Source: PALSA-610 sp038213435
Lineage (GTDB): Bacteria; Actinomycetota; Acidimicrobiia; IMCC26256; PALSA-610
Direction of reading: 5' to 3'
Assembly: GCA_038213435.1 (NCBI GenBank)
Contig: JBBQTI010000016.1
Coordinates: 1-64,000 of the forward strand
Length of the DNA stretch: 64,000 nt
The notes under the pieces: model-generated
Told to the model about the DNA's origin: nothing
Databases searched by the model: none
The model's input: only the letters and a program-made list of their open reading frames with translations
Translations under genes and position numbers: made by a program
Part shown: positions 7,901-15,692 of the stretch, in pieces
Position numbering within the stretch: the first letter of the stretch is position 1
How the letters are laid out: the number at the start of each line of letters is the position of its first letter

Positions 7901-8697
7901 TGGTCGCTCCAGGGAAGCGTTCCGCCAAGCGCCGCGATCGGGTCCATCCGACAGAACTCGCTCCGCCGTCCGCCACCGACCCGGACGAAGAACCCCCCAT
8001 TGCCGGTCTTCAAGTTTTGACCGAGCGGAAAGCGCAACAAGTTCCCCAGCTTCTTCCCGTCGAGAGATCCCTGCTTCGGGAACACCTCGACCTCAAAAGA
8101 CATCTCCTCGTTTTCGTGCGCGAAGAAGTTCGCGCCCCGCACGGCGCGGAAAGAGCCGCACGCCTCTACAACATCGAGCGCCGCATCCCGGACAACGCCC
8201 GCAGGTTCGGAGCCCGTGAACCCATAGACATGACAGCCCTTCGACCCGCTGAACGCGATCGCGACCGGCACGCCCAGCTTGCGATACGTCATGCGGGCGA
8301 GTATTTCGGCCACGATCAGCACCTGGCCGGTCAGCCCTTCCCGGTACGGACTGTTCAAGTCGGCGAACTCGCCCCTCGGCGCGATCGGCTCACCGTCCCA
8401 CGTCCCGGTCGTTGCAAGATCGATGTCGAACGCAAGGAGACGACACTTATCCTCACGGCTGAGAAGATAATGGCCGAGCGTGCGGCAACCCGACAGGTGA
8501 GCACATAGGTCCGCCACCGTCAGTTCGCCGTAGTCCGGGTGGTAACTCCCGTCAGGGCTCTGCCACGCCTTCACATCACGGCGTTCAACAAACAACCTGT
8601 CCAAAAGCCCTGCAAGGACGTTCCCGCTGGCCGACCTTTCCGCGCCCCGTTCGACTATCTCGGCAGGAGCCCTACCGACAGTTTCCACATTACCCAT
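7897..8697 (-). CDS. Archaeo-eukaryotic-type primase (TOTE-like domain)
   Basis: A 266-residue AEP-superfamily primase. The motifs are in order: LLAFDID (residues 87-93, the metal-binding DxD), IAFSGSKGCHVYGF (147-160, the sG-S-x-G-x-H nucleotide-binding motif with His156) and FEVEVFPKQ followed by LGNLLRFPLGQN (201-209 and 217-228). The last pair is characteristic of the primase domain of TOTE-type conflict systems and related mobile-element primases. It would synthesise primers or act as a primase-polymerase. ATG 8697 is preferred to ATG 8721 because AAGGAG lies about 10 nt before it. The protein is a free-standing domain, without the helicase and nuclease domains fused in TOTE proteins, but is translationally coupled to the ATPase gene. 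Confidence 0.75.
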   Translation of the reverse strand: MGNVETVGRAPAEIVERGAERSASGNVLAGLLDRLFVERRDVKAWQSPDGSYHPDYGELTVADLCAHLSGCRTLGHYLLSREDKCRLLAFDIDLATTGTWDGEPIAPRGEFADLNSPYREGLTGQVLIVAEILARMTYRKLGVPVAIAFSGSKGCHVYGFTGSEPAGVVRDAALDVVEACGSFRAVRGANFFAHENEEMSFEVEVFPKQGSLDGKKLGNLLRFPLGQNLKTGNGGFFVRVGGGRRSEFCRMDPIAALGGTLPWSDQ

Positions 8698-8721
8698 TGC
8701 ATGTCTTCTCCTTGTTCTCAT

Positions 8722-8735
8722 GGACCGAACGGTCC
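8722..8735. promoter_or_regulatory. Perfect 6-bp inverted repeat upstream of primase
   Basis: GGACCG-AA-CGGTCC forms perfect 6-bp arms around a 2-nt centre, in the 87-nt gap between the winged-helix gene and the primase start. The position, about 25 nt ahead of the primase ATG, would suit an operator for the winged-helix protein or a small RNA hairpin between the two cistrons. No poly-T follows on the minus strand, so it is not a standard terminator. Confidence 0.35.
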
Positions 8736-8784
8736 GCTCTTTGTTCTGCCTTTTCGCCGTCGCGACCGATGTGTGGCTGAGCGA

Positions 8785-9117
8785 TTACGCGACGATCCGG
8801 TAGATCGATCCCTGCTTCGCCACCCGCTCAACCCGCACCACATATCCACGATCGATCAACCGGTTGATCGCGTGATAAATCGTGGCTGGGCTGACCGCGA
8901 CACGCTCCGACAGATCGTGGTAGTTCAGAACTTCCGTCATTCCAAACCTATCTGAGACGCGCGCTAACTCGATCAAAAGACATTTTGCGTTCCCCGAAAT
9001 CTTTGCTTCGGCCGCTGCTCTCAACGTGTCTTCTGGCATACCGCCCCCTATATTGTCGATACCCGACTGAACATAGGACTTATCGGCAGTGGCCAGTAAA
9101 AGTTGTAGTTTCGACAT
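8785..9117 (-). CDS. Winged-helix DNA-binding protein
   Basis: A 110-residue protein whose C-terminal half is a winged helix: the helix pair YHDLSERVAVSPATIYHAINRL (recognition helix SPATIYHAINRLI, about residues 77-89), then a wing (GYVVRVERVAKQGSIYRIV). The preceding helices (NAKCLLIELARVSDRFGM) complete the fold. It is likely a transcriptional regulator or a replication-origin-binding accessory of the element. ATG 9117 directly follows a TGA, giving possible coupling to an 18-codon leader starting with MRNDEVVHG whose ribosome site GAAGGGGAAA can pair with CCTTC. A second start, ATG 9039, has GGGGG just ahead and would give 84 residues with the whole winged helix intact; I cannot decide between them. 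Confidence 0.65.
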   Translation of the reverse strand: MSKLQLLLATADKSYVQSGIDNIGGGMPEDTLRAAAEAKISGNAKCLLIELARVSDRFGMTEVLNYHDLSERVAVSPATIYHAINRLIDRGYVVRVERVAKQGSIYRIVA

Positions 9118-9253
9118 TCACCGCTTATCGAGCCGTGTCTCAGCCCGACCGTGAACAACTTCGTCATTACGCATGAAGGTTTCCCCTTCACAGTGATTGA
9201 TCAGAGGTGCGGTCTTCTGCCGTGTTTCCGGAGAAACTCGCGGGGGAACAGCG

Positions 9254-9397
9254 ATGAGCGAATCGAACACACATGCTCGGTCCAACGTCACGACCGCGCT
9301 CAATCACCTTATCGAGGCTGTCAAGGAGCAGCCTATGGGCGTTTGCTTCGAAACTGCGGCCGTTTGTAGATCTCGCCACTTTGTGTCGTTGTGGTGA
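9254..9397 (+). CDS. Small hypothetical protein, divergent from the winged-helix gene
   Basis: A 47-residue frame starting ATG 9254 after a GGGGGAA ribosome site (about 9242-9248). The sequence MSESNTHARSNVTTALNHLI continues as a helical segment and then ends in a Cys/Arg-rich tail that may be out of frame. Its divergent placement relative to the replication genes is where a regulator or excisionase would be expected, but no domain is visible. The good ribosome site is the main support. Confidence 0.3.
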   Translation: MSESNTHARSNVTTALNHLIEAVKEQPMGVCFETAAVCRSRHFVSLW

Positions 9398-9645
9398 ACC
9401 ATGCTCGCGCGAAGGTGTTCGGCGTGACGGGCTTTAGCGACAATTCTTCTTTTCAGCAATGGTCATTGATAGAAACCGACCGTGGCACCGCGACCCTGTC
9501 GTACGCGGGCAGAGGGAAAAATTCTTTGGTTCGGCGCAACCACTCAAATTCACGCTCAGTGACCTCAAGTCCCAGTTTGATTGCCTTTTTTGCCAACAAT
9601 GGGGATTACTGAGACCGTTACCACTCTGCGCGTACCTAGATCAGT

Positions 9646-9834
9646 GTGCGGCTGTCACCTATAACCGATCGCGTGACCAAAGTCGAACAATGGCTTGCAG
9701 AACAACTGGCGAACGCCCCGGAGATCGGCCCGGAAACCGGAGAATTGATCAGCGCCGTGCTGCGGACCGCCACGCGACCTGAACCCGCTTCGGATCTACC
9801 TTCGTCGCCCCGGACTCCGCCGGTTGCACCGTGA
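9646..9834 (+). CDS. Small hypothetical protein overlapping recombinase 3' end
   Basis: A 62-residue frame whose middle, DRVTKVEQWLAEQLANAP followed by EIGPETGELISAVLRTA, reads like a genuine amphipathic helical protein rather than a shadow. Its last 86 nt overlap the convergent serine recombinase gene. Short helical proteins with an EQLANAP-type motif are, as far as I recall, seen beside actinobacterial recombinases; I cannot confirm that here. Start GTG 9646. Function unknown. Confidence 0.35.
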   Translation: MRLSPITDRVTKVEQWLAEQLANAPEIGPETGELISAVLRTATRPEPASDLPSSPRTPPVAP

Positions 9835-11140
9835 TCGAATCGACCACCAACCGCAACACGGAGCGTTGAGCGTCGATACCGAGCCCCGCCCAAACCTTCC
9901 GCACGTCGCGGGCGATGAACTGCCCAAGCAGTTCGGCGCTGGTATCAGCCTCAATGGCTTGGCGGACAGCATCAATCTTCGCCTGAAACGGTCCTCGCCG
10001 TGCCAACCACTCCTTGCGGGAGATCAGCCCCTCGTCATGGTCAGCGCCAAGCTGAATGAGACGGTCTTCCAACCCGAGGATTTCGGCGTGAGCGCCACTC
10101 TCCTTGCGCTTCGGCCCAACCAGCCGTTTCAAGTTCGCGGGCTTCTCCAGGTACCGCAGGAGCAATTCTTCGATCAGGATCTCAACTGCAACGGCTCTGA
10201 TCGAGAGCGCGCCGCAGTTGTCGGGTTCGTTCGGCAAGCGCATACAAGACCACGTACGCCGGTCTTCGCCTCTTCCCTTGCCTGTACTCCGCAGCTTCGC
10301 TCCGCAGCGCCCGCACCGAACGAAGCCCGTGAGCAGACTTGCTGGCGCTCTCCCCTTCTGCGGTCGTGCGTTGGCGTCCAACGCCGCCCTGACGCGTTCC
10401 CATTCGTCGGGCGTGATGATGGCGTCCCAATCGCCCGGACCGATTACAACGCCCTGATGCTGGCGCAAGCCCGCGATGCGCGGCCCCTTCATCAAGCCCT
10501 TCAAGGAGTTGACCGCCCACAAGTTCGCGGTCGTCGGCTTGATACCGCGCTTGTTCCAGTCGAACGCGATCGCGCTCAAAGACTCGCCACGCAAGATGCG
10601 GTCACGCGCTTCCCGGATCGCCGCAGCTTCTTCGGGAACGATCGTCAGCCCATCGCCACGCGCAAACCCGAAGCTGCGCCGTCCGCCATGCGGCTTCCCC
10701 GATCTCGCGTTTTCGTCGTGCATCCGCTTCACCCGCACCGAAGTCGAATAACTCTCCTGCTCGCCAACGCTCGCGAGGATGCCAGCTATACCACGACCGA
10801 TCGGAGTGGAGGTATCTACCTGATCCAGCACCGAAACGAGACGAGTACCGGCCTGTTCGCACGCGTCGACCACTCGCCAAAACTGCGTGGTTCGTCGTAC
10901 CAGCCGATCGGTGCGCCAGTAGACGACGGCATCGAACCGGGGAAGCTCCGAGAGCATCGCTTCAAACGCTGGCCGCTTCTTCCGCGTGTAGGCGGATGCG
11001 TCGTCGTCGGTGAACACCTTGACGACCTGCAACCCCTCACGCTTCGCGAAGGCGCGGCAGTCAGCTTCCTGCCGCTCGGTGCCGCCCTTCGTGCCCTCCC
11101 GGTCCTGCGAAAGCCTGGTGTAGATCGCACAAGTAGCCAT
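9749..11140 (-). CDS. Large serine recombinase (integrase)
   Basis: A 463-residue site-specific recombinase. The N-terminal resolvase-type catalytic domain begins AIYTRLSQDREG, with the nucleophilic Ser11; conserved arginines follow in YWRTDRLVRR. The recombinase domain comes next (FGFARGDG to WAVNSLKGLMKGPRIAGL), then a zinc ribbon (VRCGRCGAKLR and later SCMRLPNEPDNCGA) and a C-terminal coiled coil and tail, the normal order for large serine integrases. Length is normal and no catalytic residue is missing. It would integrate or excise the element by recombination between attP and attB without host topology factors. The gene is transcribed towards the replication module and begins about 45 nt from the right copy of the 9-bp repeat. 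Confidence 0.92.
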   Translation of the reverse strand: MATCAIYTRLSQDREGTKGGTERQEADCRAFAKREGLQVVKVFTDDDASAYTRKKRPAFEAMLSELPRFDAVVYWRTDRLVRRTTQFWRVVDACEQAGTRLVSVLDQVDTSTPIGRGIAGILASVGEQESYSTSVRVKRMHDENARSGKPHGGRRSFGFARGDGLTIVPEEAAAIREARDRILRGESLSAIAFDWNKRGIKPTTANLWAVNSLKGLMKGPRIAGLRQHQGVVIGPGDWDAIITPDEWERVRAALDANARPQKGRAPASLLTGFVRCGRCGAKLRSTGKGRGEDRRTWSCMRLPNEPDNCGALSIRAVAVEILIEELLLRYLEKPANLKRLVGPKRKESGAHAEILGLEDRLIQLGADHDEGLISRKEWLARRGPFQAKIDAVRQAIEADTSAELLGQFIARDVRKVWAGLGIDAQRSVLRLVVDSITVQPAESGATKVDPKRVQVAWRSAARR

Positions 11141-11182
11141 GAGATGCAGTGTAGCCGAGGTAGGGTGTAAATAGGAATATCG

Positions 11183-11191
11183 TCACGCCGA
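11183..11191. repeat. Right copy of 9-bp direct repeat (candidate att core)
   Basis: Second copy of TCACGCCGA, in the 89-nt interval between the recombinase start codon and the end of the phasin-like gene. Integrase genes normally lie next to one attachment site, and this position fits. No protein gene or tRNA appears to be interrupted at either copy. Confidence 0.3.
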
Positions 11192-11229
11192 AATGCAACG
11201 TCCACCCACCCTTCCGACGCGAGCTGACC

Positions 11230-11751
11230 TCAGGAATCTACGCTCGGAGGTGCTCCCCGGGTGTCGTCGGGGATGGGTCTCACTTGGAGCGCCGCGAGGT
11301 CGTCTCGGATCGCGCGCGCGAGCGCGGCGAGGTCTTCCCGGGTCGCAACACCGAGCGAAGCGAGTTGACGCTGCACCTCGTCACGCACCTCTTCACGCAC
11401 GACTTCGCGCAGCTCCTCCGCGTGCTTGCGTTGCTGCTCGTCCCGAGCGTCGACCGCGGCCGCGATCCGGTCAGCGGCAAGTTGACCCTGGGCGACGAGG
11501 TGCTCCTTGAGCTCGGACGCGACGGTCCGGAGCTGCTGCTTCACTTCCGCGCGTACCGTCTGCCGCAGCTCTTCGATCCGATCCCGTCCGCTGCGGCCGA
11601 CGAGCTCGTCGACCGCGGCAGAGATCTGTTCGGTTGCCTGCCGTCCCTGTTCGACCAGCTCCGTCCCGAGTTGCAGGGCTTGGGTCCGACCGGTCTCGGT
11701 GAGTTGTCTCCCGGTCGTCAACAGTCGCTTCAAGTCCAGGGACTGGGGCAT
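11230..11751 (-). CDS. Phasin-like coiled-coil protein
   Basis: A 173-residue, almost entirely helical protein. The first third (DLKRLLTTGRQLTETGRTQA to ATEQISAAVDELVGRSG) resembles polyhydroxyalkanoate granule-associated phasins of the PhaI/PhaF type. The central part has long heptad runs (RIEELRQTVRAEVKQQL and KHAEELREVVREEVRDEVQR), and the C-terminus (REDLAALARAIRDDLAAL) is again helical. Such proteins coat polymer or lipid granules; other coiled-coil stress proteins look similar, so the role is uncertain. ATG 11751 is preferred to the longer in-frame start at 11832 because the phasin-like sequence begins there. No PHA synthase lies in the window. Confidence 0.55.
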   Translation of the reverse strand: MPQSLDLKRLLTTGRQLTETGRTQALQLGTELVEQGRQATEQISAAVDELVGRSGRDRIEELRQTVRAEVKQQLRTVASELKEHLVAQGQLAADRIAAAVDARDEQQRKHAEELREVVREEVRDEVQRQLASLGVATREDLAALARAIRDDLAALQVRPIPDDTRGAPPSVDS

Positions 11752-11838
11752 GGTGTCGTCTCCCACGTCAAACCGGCTTCGACCGGAACGTCGTTCGCGC
11801 AGTGATGCTACGACCAGAACGCCAAGATGCAACCGCTC

Positions 11839-14004
11839 TCAGCTCGCCACCTTCACCGGTTGCGCGTTGTCGGAAAAGTCATAGGTCGCGCTGAGGGCGC
11901 CCTTCGTGATCGTGATCTTGCCCGAGAGCCACATCGACCTCATGAACGGACTGTCGAAAAGGTACGTCGGCGCGTAATCGATGGGAGAGCCGTTCACGAG
12001 CGGAGTCGTTGCGTCATTGTAGAACGCGAACGTCGTCCCGTTGCTCGCCGTGTAGTTGAAAACGCCGCCGGCGTACGTCCGGGCGTTGTCCAGGATGTCG
12101 GACTTGAAGGCACCGAACGTCGCGTATTGGTCGACGGTGGCCGCTTCGAAGACGATCGGTGATCCTGCCGCGGCCAATTTGATGAAGCGGAGGTCGATCG
12201 ATGCCGCCTTGTTCTTCGCCGGATCGAGCCAGCTATAGCTGGTTCCGACCGGGCGAACCGCCAGGTAGGCCCTGCCTTCCTGAACGAACAGCCAACCGGA
12301 TTGCTCGTCGACGGTGTCGAGACTGGCGGGAAAGTAGACCAGGGTGGGCTGATCGGTGAAGCCGCTCTTGCGGGTGATGAGCACGTTCTTCTTCTGCACC
12401 GAGAAGAACGCGTCTTGCGTCTTGTCGACGCTCGTCGGTGCCGCTTGCGGGTAGACGCGGGCGTCCGACGACGTGTTGAAGACGATTCCCTGCCACCGGT
12501 TCTGATTGCTGGGGCCGATGTGGGTGTCGCCCGATCTCAGCTCGGCGGTCCCCAAGACGTAGTCCGGGGTCGTATAGGTGTCGTTGCGAATGCTCTTCGT
12601 CGTGTCGACGTGCCAGTCCTTGTTCTGGTCCCAGCCTGACGACCCGACCCCGGGGCGTCGCGTGACATACTCGTAGCTGCCGTTGCCCGCGGGATCGGTT
12701 TCGAGCGATCGGACGACCTCTGGTGGGTTGTAGCCACTCGTCGCGAGGGCCATGATGTGGTTGCCGTACGCCGTGGACGGCCCGTACAGAAGGTTCGCGA
12801 AGTACGTCATCGCATCCCTTTCTCCGTCGTAGGACTCCGCGGGATAAGAGCGACTTTTGGCCCCGCCGCCGACGTGCTGTAGCTGTTGCTGTGCGAAGTC
12901 GGCGAAGTCGAGGTCGAGGAACATCCCGGCCTTCTTGCGCAAGATCGGGTCTTCCGCGAAGTCGTAGATGTTCATGATCGCTTGCAGGGTGTAGCCGTGG
13001 TAGCTGGGGGCTCCTGCCTCGATGAACAGACCGCGCTTGGCGCGCTCGTCGAAGTACTTCATCCAGTTGTCGTGCCAAGCCTGGTATTGCTGGTTGACCG
13101 TGGAGCCGTCCTGGTAGATCTTGCCCTGGTACTCGGGACGTTGCCTGAAGGCCTGCGCGGCGAGGAGGTCGAAGCTCTCCAGCTGCGCGTCCTGGTTCTC
13201 ACTGCCATAGATGCTCCACGGATCGCCGGCCTGGCTCAGCATGCTGTGGGAAGCGGCATAGGCCCACATCTGCGCAACGAGGTTGGCGCCCGCGCCGGTC
13301 GTCATCCGGCCGGGAAAGAAGCTGCTGCCCGTATTGAAGAGGAAGTACGGGCGGATCAGGTAGGCCAACCACAGGTTGCTGCCGGTCGCTTTCAGCGACG
13401 GGTCGCACGTCAGACCGGTGATATGACTGATCTGAACCGCTGCAAGCTTGTTGTTCGCGTCGGCGGTGTTCTCGCCGAGCCATAACGCGGCGAGCGCATA
13501 GTTCAGATAGCCCCGGTGATCGTCGCAGCCGGTCAACCTTGGCCACGGGTGGTCCACGTGATCCTGAAGGACTTGATTCATCCGGACGTCGTAGCCGGTG
13601 GCGCCGGGCGGGTAGACGAAGATGGTGTATGACTTGGTCGCGCTCGACCCGCCGCTCGCGAGCGCATGCACCGCGAAGGTGTACGCACCGGGTTGGGTCG
13701 GGACGCCGCTGATGCTTCCACCGACGAAGGCCATGCCGGGCGGCAATTCGCCACTCGTCACGCTCCACGTCGCTCCGCTGCCGAACGTCAGGCTCACCTG
13801 ATACGGCTGCCCGACGTGCGCCGGAGCGGTCGCCACGGTCGCGGGAGCGATATCCGTCGCCGACGCGTAGGAGGAAGTACCCAGCGGGAGGCCGAAGAGG
13901 GCAACGATCAGATACACCACCGGGACGGCGAGCAGCCGAAACCCGGACGCCTCGCGCCGGCTGATCAGACCTTTGTGCGGCGTCGTCAACCAGGCGCGAA
14001 ACAT
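11839..14004 (-). CDS. Large secreted protein: Ig-like (He_PIG) domain plus glycan-lyase-like body
   Basis: A 721-residue protein with an N-terminal hydrophobic signal/anchor (about residues 23-47). A putative Ig domain follows, with the He_PIG signature GELPPGMAFVGGSISGVPTQ (about 85-104). The remaining 580 residues combine an alpha-helical, Trp/Tyr-rich region (LNYALAALWLGEN, YLIRPYFLFNTGS, HGYTLQAIMNIYDFAEDP) with a beta-rich C-terminal half (NRWQGIVFNTSS to GKITITKGALSATYDF). That two-part layout resembles heparinase II/III-like and alginate-lyase-like enzymes, although I cannot identify catalytic residues. It is probably exported and acts on extracellular polysaccharide. The ATG 14004 has a GGGGGA ribosome site, and a long imperfect hairpin lies just upstream. 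It stands alone. Confidence 0.6.
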   Translation of the reverse strand: MFRAWLTTPHKGLISRREASGFRLLAVPVVYLIVALFGLPLGTSSYASATDIAPATVATAPAHVGQPYQVSLTFGSGATWSVTSGELPPGMAFVGGSISGVPTQPGAYTFAVHALASGGSSATKSYTIFVYPPGATGYDVRMNQVLQDHVDHPWPRLTGCDDHRGYLNYALAALWLGENTADANNKLAAVQISHITGLTCDPSLKATGSNLWLAYLIRPYFLFNTGSSFFPGRMTTGAGANLVAQMWAYAASHSMLSQAGDPWSIYGSENQDAQLESFDLLAAQAFRQRPEYQGKIYQDGSTVNQQYQAWHDNWMKYFDERAKRGLFIEAGAPSYHGYTLQAIMNIYDFAEDPILRKKAGMFLDLDFADFAQQQLQHVGGGAKSRSYPAESYDGERDAMTYFANLLYGPSTAYGNHIMALATSGYNPPEVVRSLETDPAGNGSYEYVTRRPGVGSSGWDQNKDWHVDTTKSIRNDTYTTPDYVLGTAELRSGDTHIGPSNQNRWQGIVFNTSSDARVYPQAAPTSVDKTQDAFFSVQKKNVLITRKSGFTDQPTLVYFPASLDTVDEQSGWLFVQEGRAYLAVRPVGTSYSWLDPAKNKAASIDLRFIKLAAAGSPIVFEAATVDQYATFGAFKSDILDNARTYAGGVFNYTASNGTTFAFYNDATTPLVNGSPIDYAPTYLFDSPFMRSMWLSGKITITKGALSATYDFSDNAQPVKVAS

Positions 14005-14030
14005 TTGGATTTCCCCCGAAATCGTTTAGC

Positions 14031-14072
14031 CGTGACATCGCTGCGGACGATTCGTCCGCGCTCGGTGTCACG
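14031..14072. promoter_or_regulatory. Nested inverted repeat upstream of the secreted protein gene
   Basis: Outer arms CGTGACA (14031-14037) and TGTCACG (14066-14072) enclose inner arms GCGGACGA (14043-14050) and TCGTCCGC (14052-14059) around a single T. All arms are perfect complements. The element lies 27-68 nt upstream of the start codon at 14004, in the 5' leader or promoter. It could be an operator for a dimeric regulator or a structured leader RNA. The outer arms resemble TGTCA-type operator half sites, but no cognate regulator is adjacent. Confidence 0.45.
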
Positions 14073-14322
14073 CCTCGGTTATCGGCGGCGCGCGCTGCGC
14101 TACTTGAGCGGGGGTGATCTCGCAACGATCGCGTCCACGTGTGGACTCAAAACGGACTATCGCCGCGAGGCAGATATCAGTTTCCGCCCGCAATGATCCG
14201 ACAGAACAGAGAATGGAACGTTCGCCCTTCCGGGCCCTACGCGAGACGCTGGCGATGACCGTCGTCGCGCTCGCGGCGCTGCTCGGGCTCCGGGCCATCG
14301 GGATCCTCGCGGCTCGCTGGCT

Positions 14323-14766
14323 CTCGAGATCACCGAGAGTCTCTTGATCGCCGATCCCGAGCACATCGTTGGCACGCTCGCCGCGCTCGGCGAGGCCGGC
14401 GTACGCATCGCGCTCGACGACTTCGGAACCGGCTACTCGAGCCTCTCGAACCTCGGTGCGTTGCCGATCCATCAGCTCAAGATCGACCGCAGCTTCGTGT
14501 CCGGCCTCGGCGAGCGCCCGGAATCCGAGGCGCTCGTCAGTGCGATCATCCGGCTCGGTCACGGACTCGACCTCGAGGTCGTGGCGGAAGGCGTCGAGAC
14601 CGAGCAAGAGGCGCAGCGCCTCGAAGAGCTCGATTGCGACTTCGCGCAGGGTTACCTTTTCGGCCGGCCGGAACCGTGGGGCGGGACCGACATCGGGCGA
14701 GACACCATCTCCGAGCAGTTGGTTGCCGAAGATGCGCGGAGCCTCGTCGCGACCCCACCGGTGTAA
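14323..14766 (+). pseudogene. EAL-domain phosphodiesterase fragment, N-terminus missing
   Basis: This reads as the C-terminal two-thirds of an EAL c-di-GMP phosphodiesterase: LALEITESLL (binding-site strand), DDFGTGYSSLSNL, KIDRSFVSGL, VVAEGVETEQ and DFAQGYLFGRPE, all in normal order and spacing. The sequence upstream in the same frame has no EAL start and no LVRW strand, and contains no good start codon. An overlapping frame (14220-14347) encodes an unrelated hydrophobic stretch. The catalytic EAL signature itself and the first metal-binding residues are therefore absent. Translation from TTG 14344 would give about 140 inactive residues. It is best read as a gene remnant left by a deletion. 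Confidence 0.7.
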
Positions 14767-14783
14767 CGCGTAGGGTACGGCCC

Positions 14784-15692
14784 GTGGCCGGCATCTGCGA
14801 GGGACGCGTCGTCGTCGTCACGGGCGCCGGGCGCGGCATCGGTCGCGAGCACGCGCTCGGCTTCGCGCGCGAGGGTGCCCGCGTCATCGTGAACGACCTC
14901 GGCGCGACGCGGACCGGGATCGGTGCCGACACGGGTCCCGCGCAGCAGGTCGTCGACGAGATCCGCGCACTCGGTGGTGAAGCGGTGGCGAACACCGACG
15001 ACATCGCCGACTGGGAGGGCGCGGGCCGACTCGTGCAGAATGCGCTCGACGCGTTCGGCCGCCTCGACGTGCTCGTCAACAACGCAGGGTTCGTTCGAGA
15101 CCGCATGCTCTTCACGACGAGTGAAGAGGAATGGGACGCGGTTATCCGCGTGCATCTGAAGGGTCACTTCGCGGTGACCCGCCACGCAGCGGAGTACTGG
15201 CGCGGACGCAGCAAGGGTGGGGACGCGGTCGACGCACGCATCGTGAACACGACTTCGGGCGCGGGCCTCATGGGAAGCGTCGGGCAGGCTGCGTATTCGG
15301 CCGCGAAGGGCGGGATCGCGGCGCTCACCCTGGTCGCGGCCGCGGAGATGGGCCGCTACGGCGTCACCGCGAACGCCATCGCCCCCGCCGCGCGCACCCG
15401 TATGACCGAGGAGGTCTTCGGCGACCGGATGCACGCGCCCGAGTCGGGCTTCGACGTCAACGATCCCGCAAACATCTCGCCGCTGGTCGTCTGGCTCGGC
15501 AGCTCGGAGTCGGCCGACGTCACGGGCCGCGTGTTCGAGGTCGAGGGTGGCTCGATCTCGGTTGCCGACGGATGGCAGCACGGACCTGGTCTCGACAAGG
15601 GCGCGCGCTGGGACCCGGCGGAGGTCGGCCCCGTCGTGCAGAAGCTGCTCGCGCAGGCGCCCACACCGACGCCGGTCTACGGCGCGCAGTGA
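14784..15692 (+). CDS. SDR oxidoreductase, HSD17B4/MFE-2-like
   Basis: A 302-residue short-chain dehydrogenase. The NAD(P)-binding TGAGRGIG is at residues 13-20, NNAG at 99-102 followed by FVRDRMLF, and the catalytic set is Ser158, Tyr171 and Lys175 (YSAAK). The NNAG-x-x-RD-x-M signature and a length near 300 point to the group that includes the (3R)-hydroxyacyl-CoA dehydrogenase domain of peroxisomal multifunctional enzyme 2. It probably oxidises a hydroxyacyl-CoA. GTG 14784 starts the gene; its TGA overlaps the GTG of the ligase (GTGA at 15689-15692), making it the first gene of a three-gene operon with a ligase and an acyl-CoA dehydrogenase. Confidence 0.88.
   Translation: MAGICEGRVVVVTGAGRGIGREHALGFAREGARVIVNDLGATRTGIGADTGPAQQVVDEIRALGGEAVANTDDIADWEGAGRLVQNALDAFGRLDVLVNNAGFVRDRMLFTTSEEEWDAVIRVHLKGHFAVTRHAAEYWRGRSKGGDAVDARIVNTTSGAGLMGSVGQAAYSAAKGGIAALTLVAAAEMGRYGVTANAIAPAARTRMTEEVFGDRMHAPESGFDVNDPANISPLVVWLGSSESADVTGRVFEVEGGSISVADGWQHGPGLDKGARWDPAEVGPVVQKLLAQAPTPTPVYGAQ

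Larger units (their letters stand above)
6192..11191. mobile_element. Putative 5-kb integrative element with primase, ATPase and serine recombinase
   Basis: This block contains a RecA-like ATPase with a CHC2 finger, an archaeo-eukaryotic-type primase, a winged-helix protein and a large serine recombinase, all on the minus strand, plus one or two small plus-strand frames. It carries no capsid, portal, terminase, relaxase or transfer gene. Its extent is inferred: a 9-bp direct repeat TCACGCCGA at 6192-6200 and 11183-11191 falls just outside the first and last element genes. The gene set fits a satellite-like or integrative element that encodes its own replication initiation and integration but borrows other functions. 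The boundaries are the weakest part of the call; membership of the four main genes is more secure. Confidence 0.5.

Noticed and set aside
9118..9303. 61-codon minus-strand frame just upstream of the winged-helix gene as a full gene
   Set aside because: Only its last 18 codons have a ribosome site; the rest has no domain and lies in the divergent promoter region, so at most a leader peptide is plausible.
11230..11751. Assignment to polyhydroxyalkanoate storage
   Set aside because: Only a phasin-like coiled coil is seen; no PHA synthase, depolymerase or reductase is nearby, so a pathway claim is not supported.
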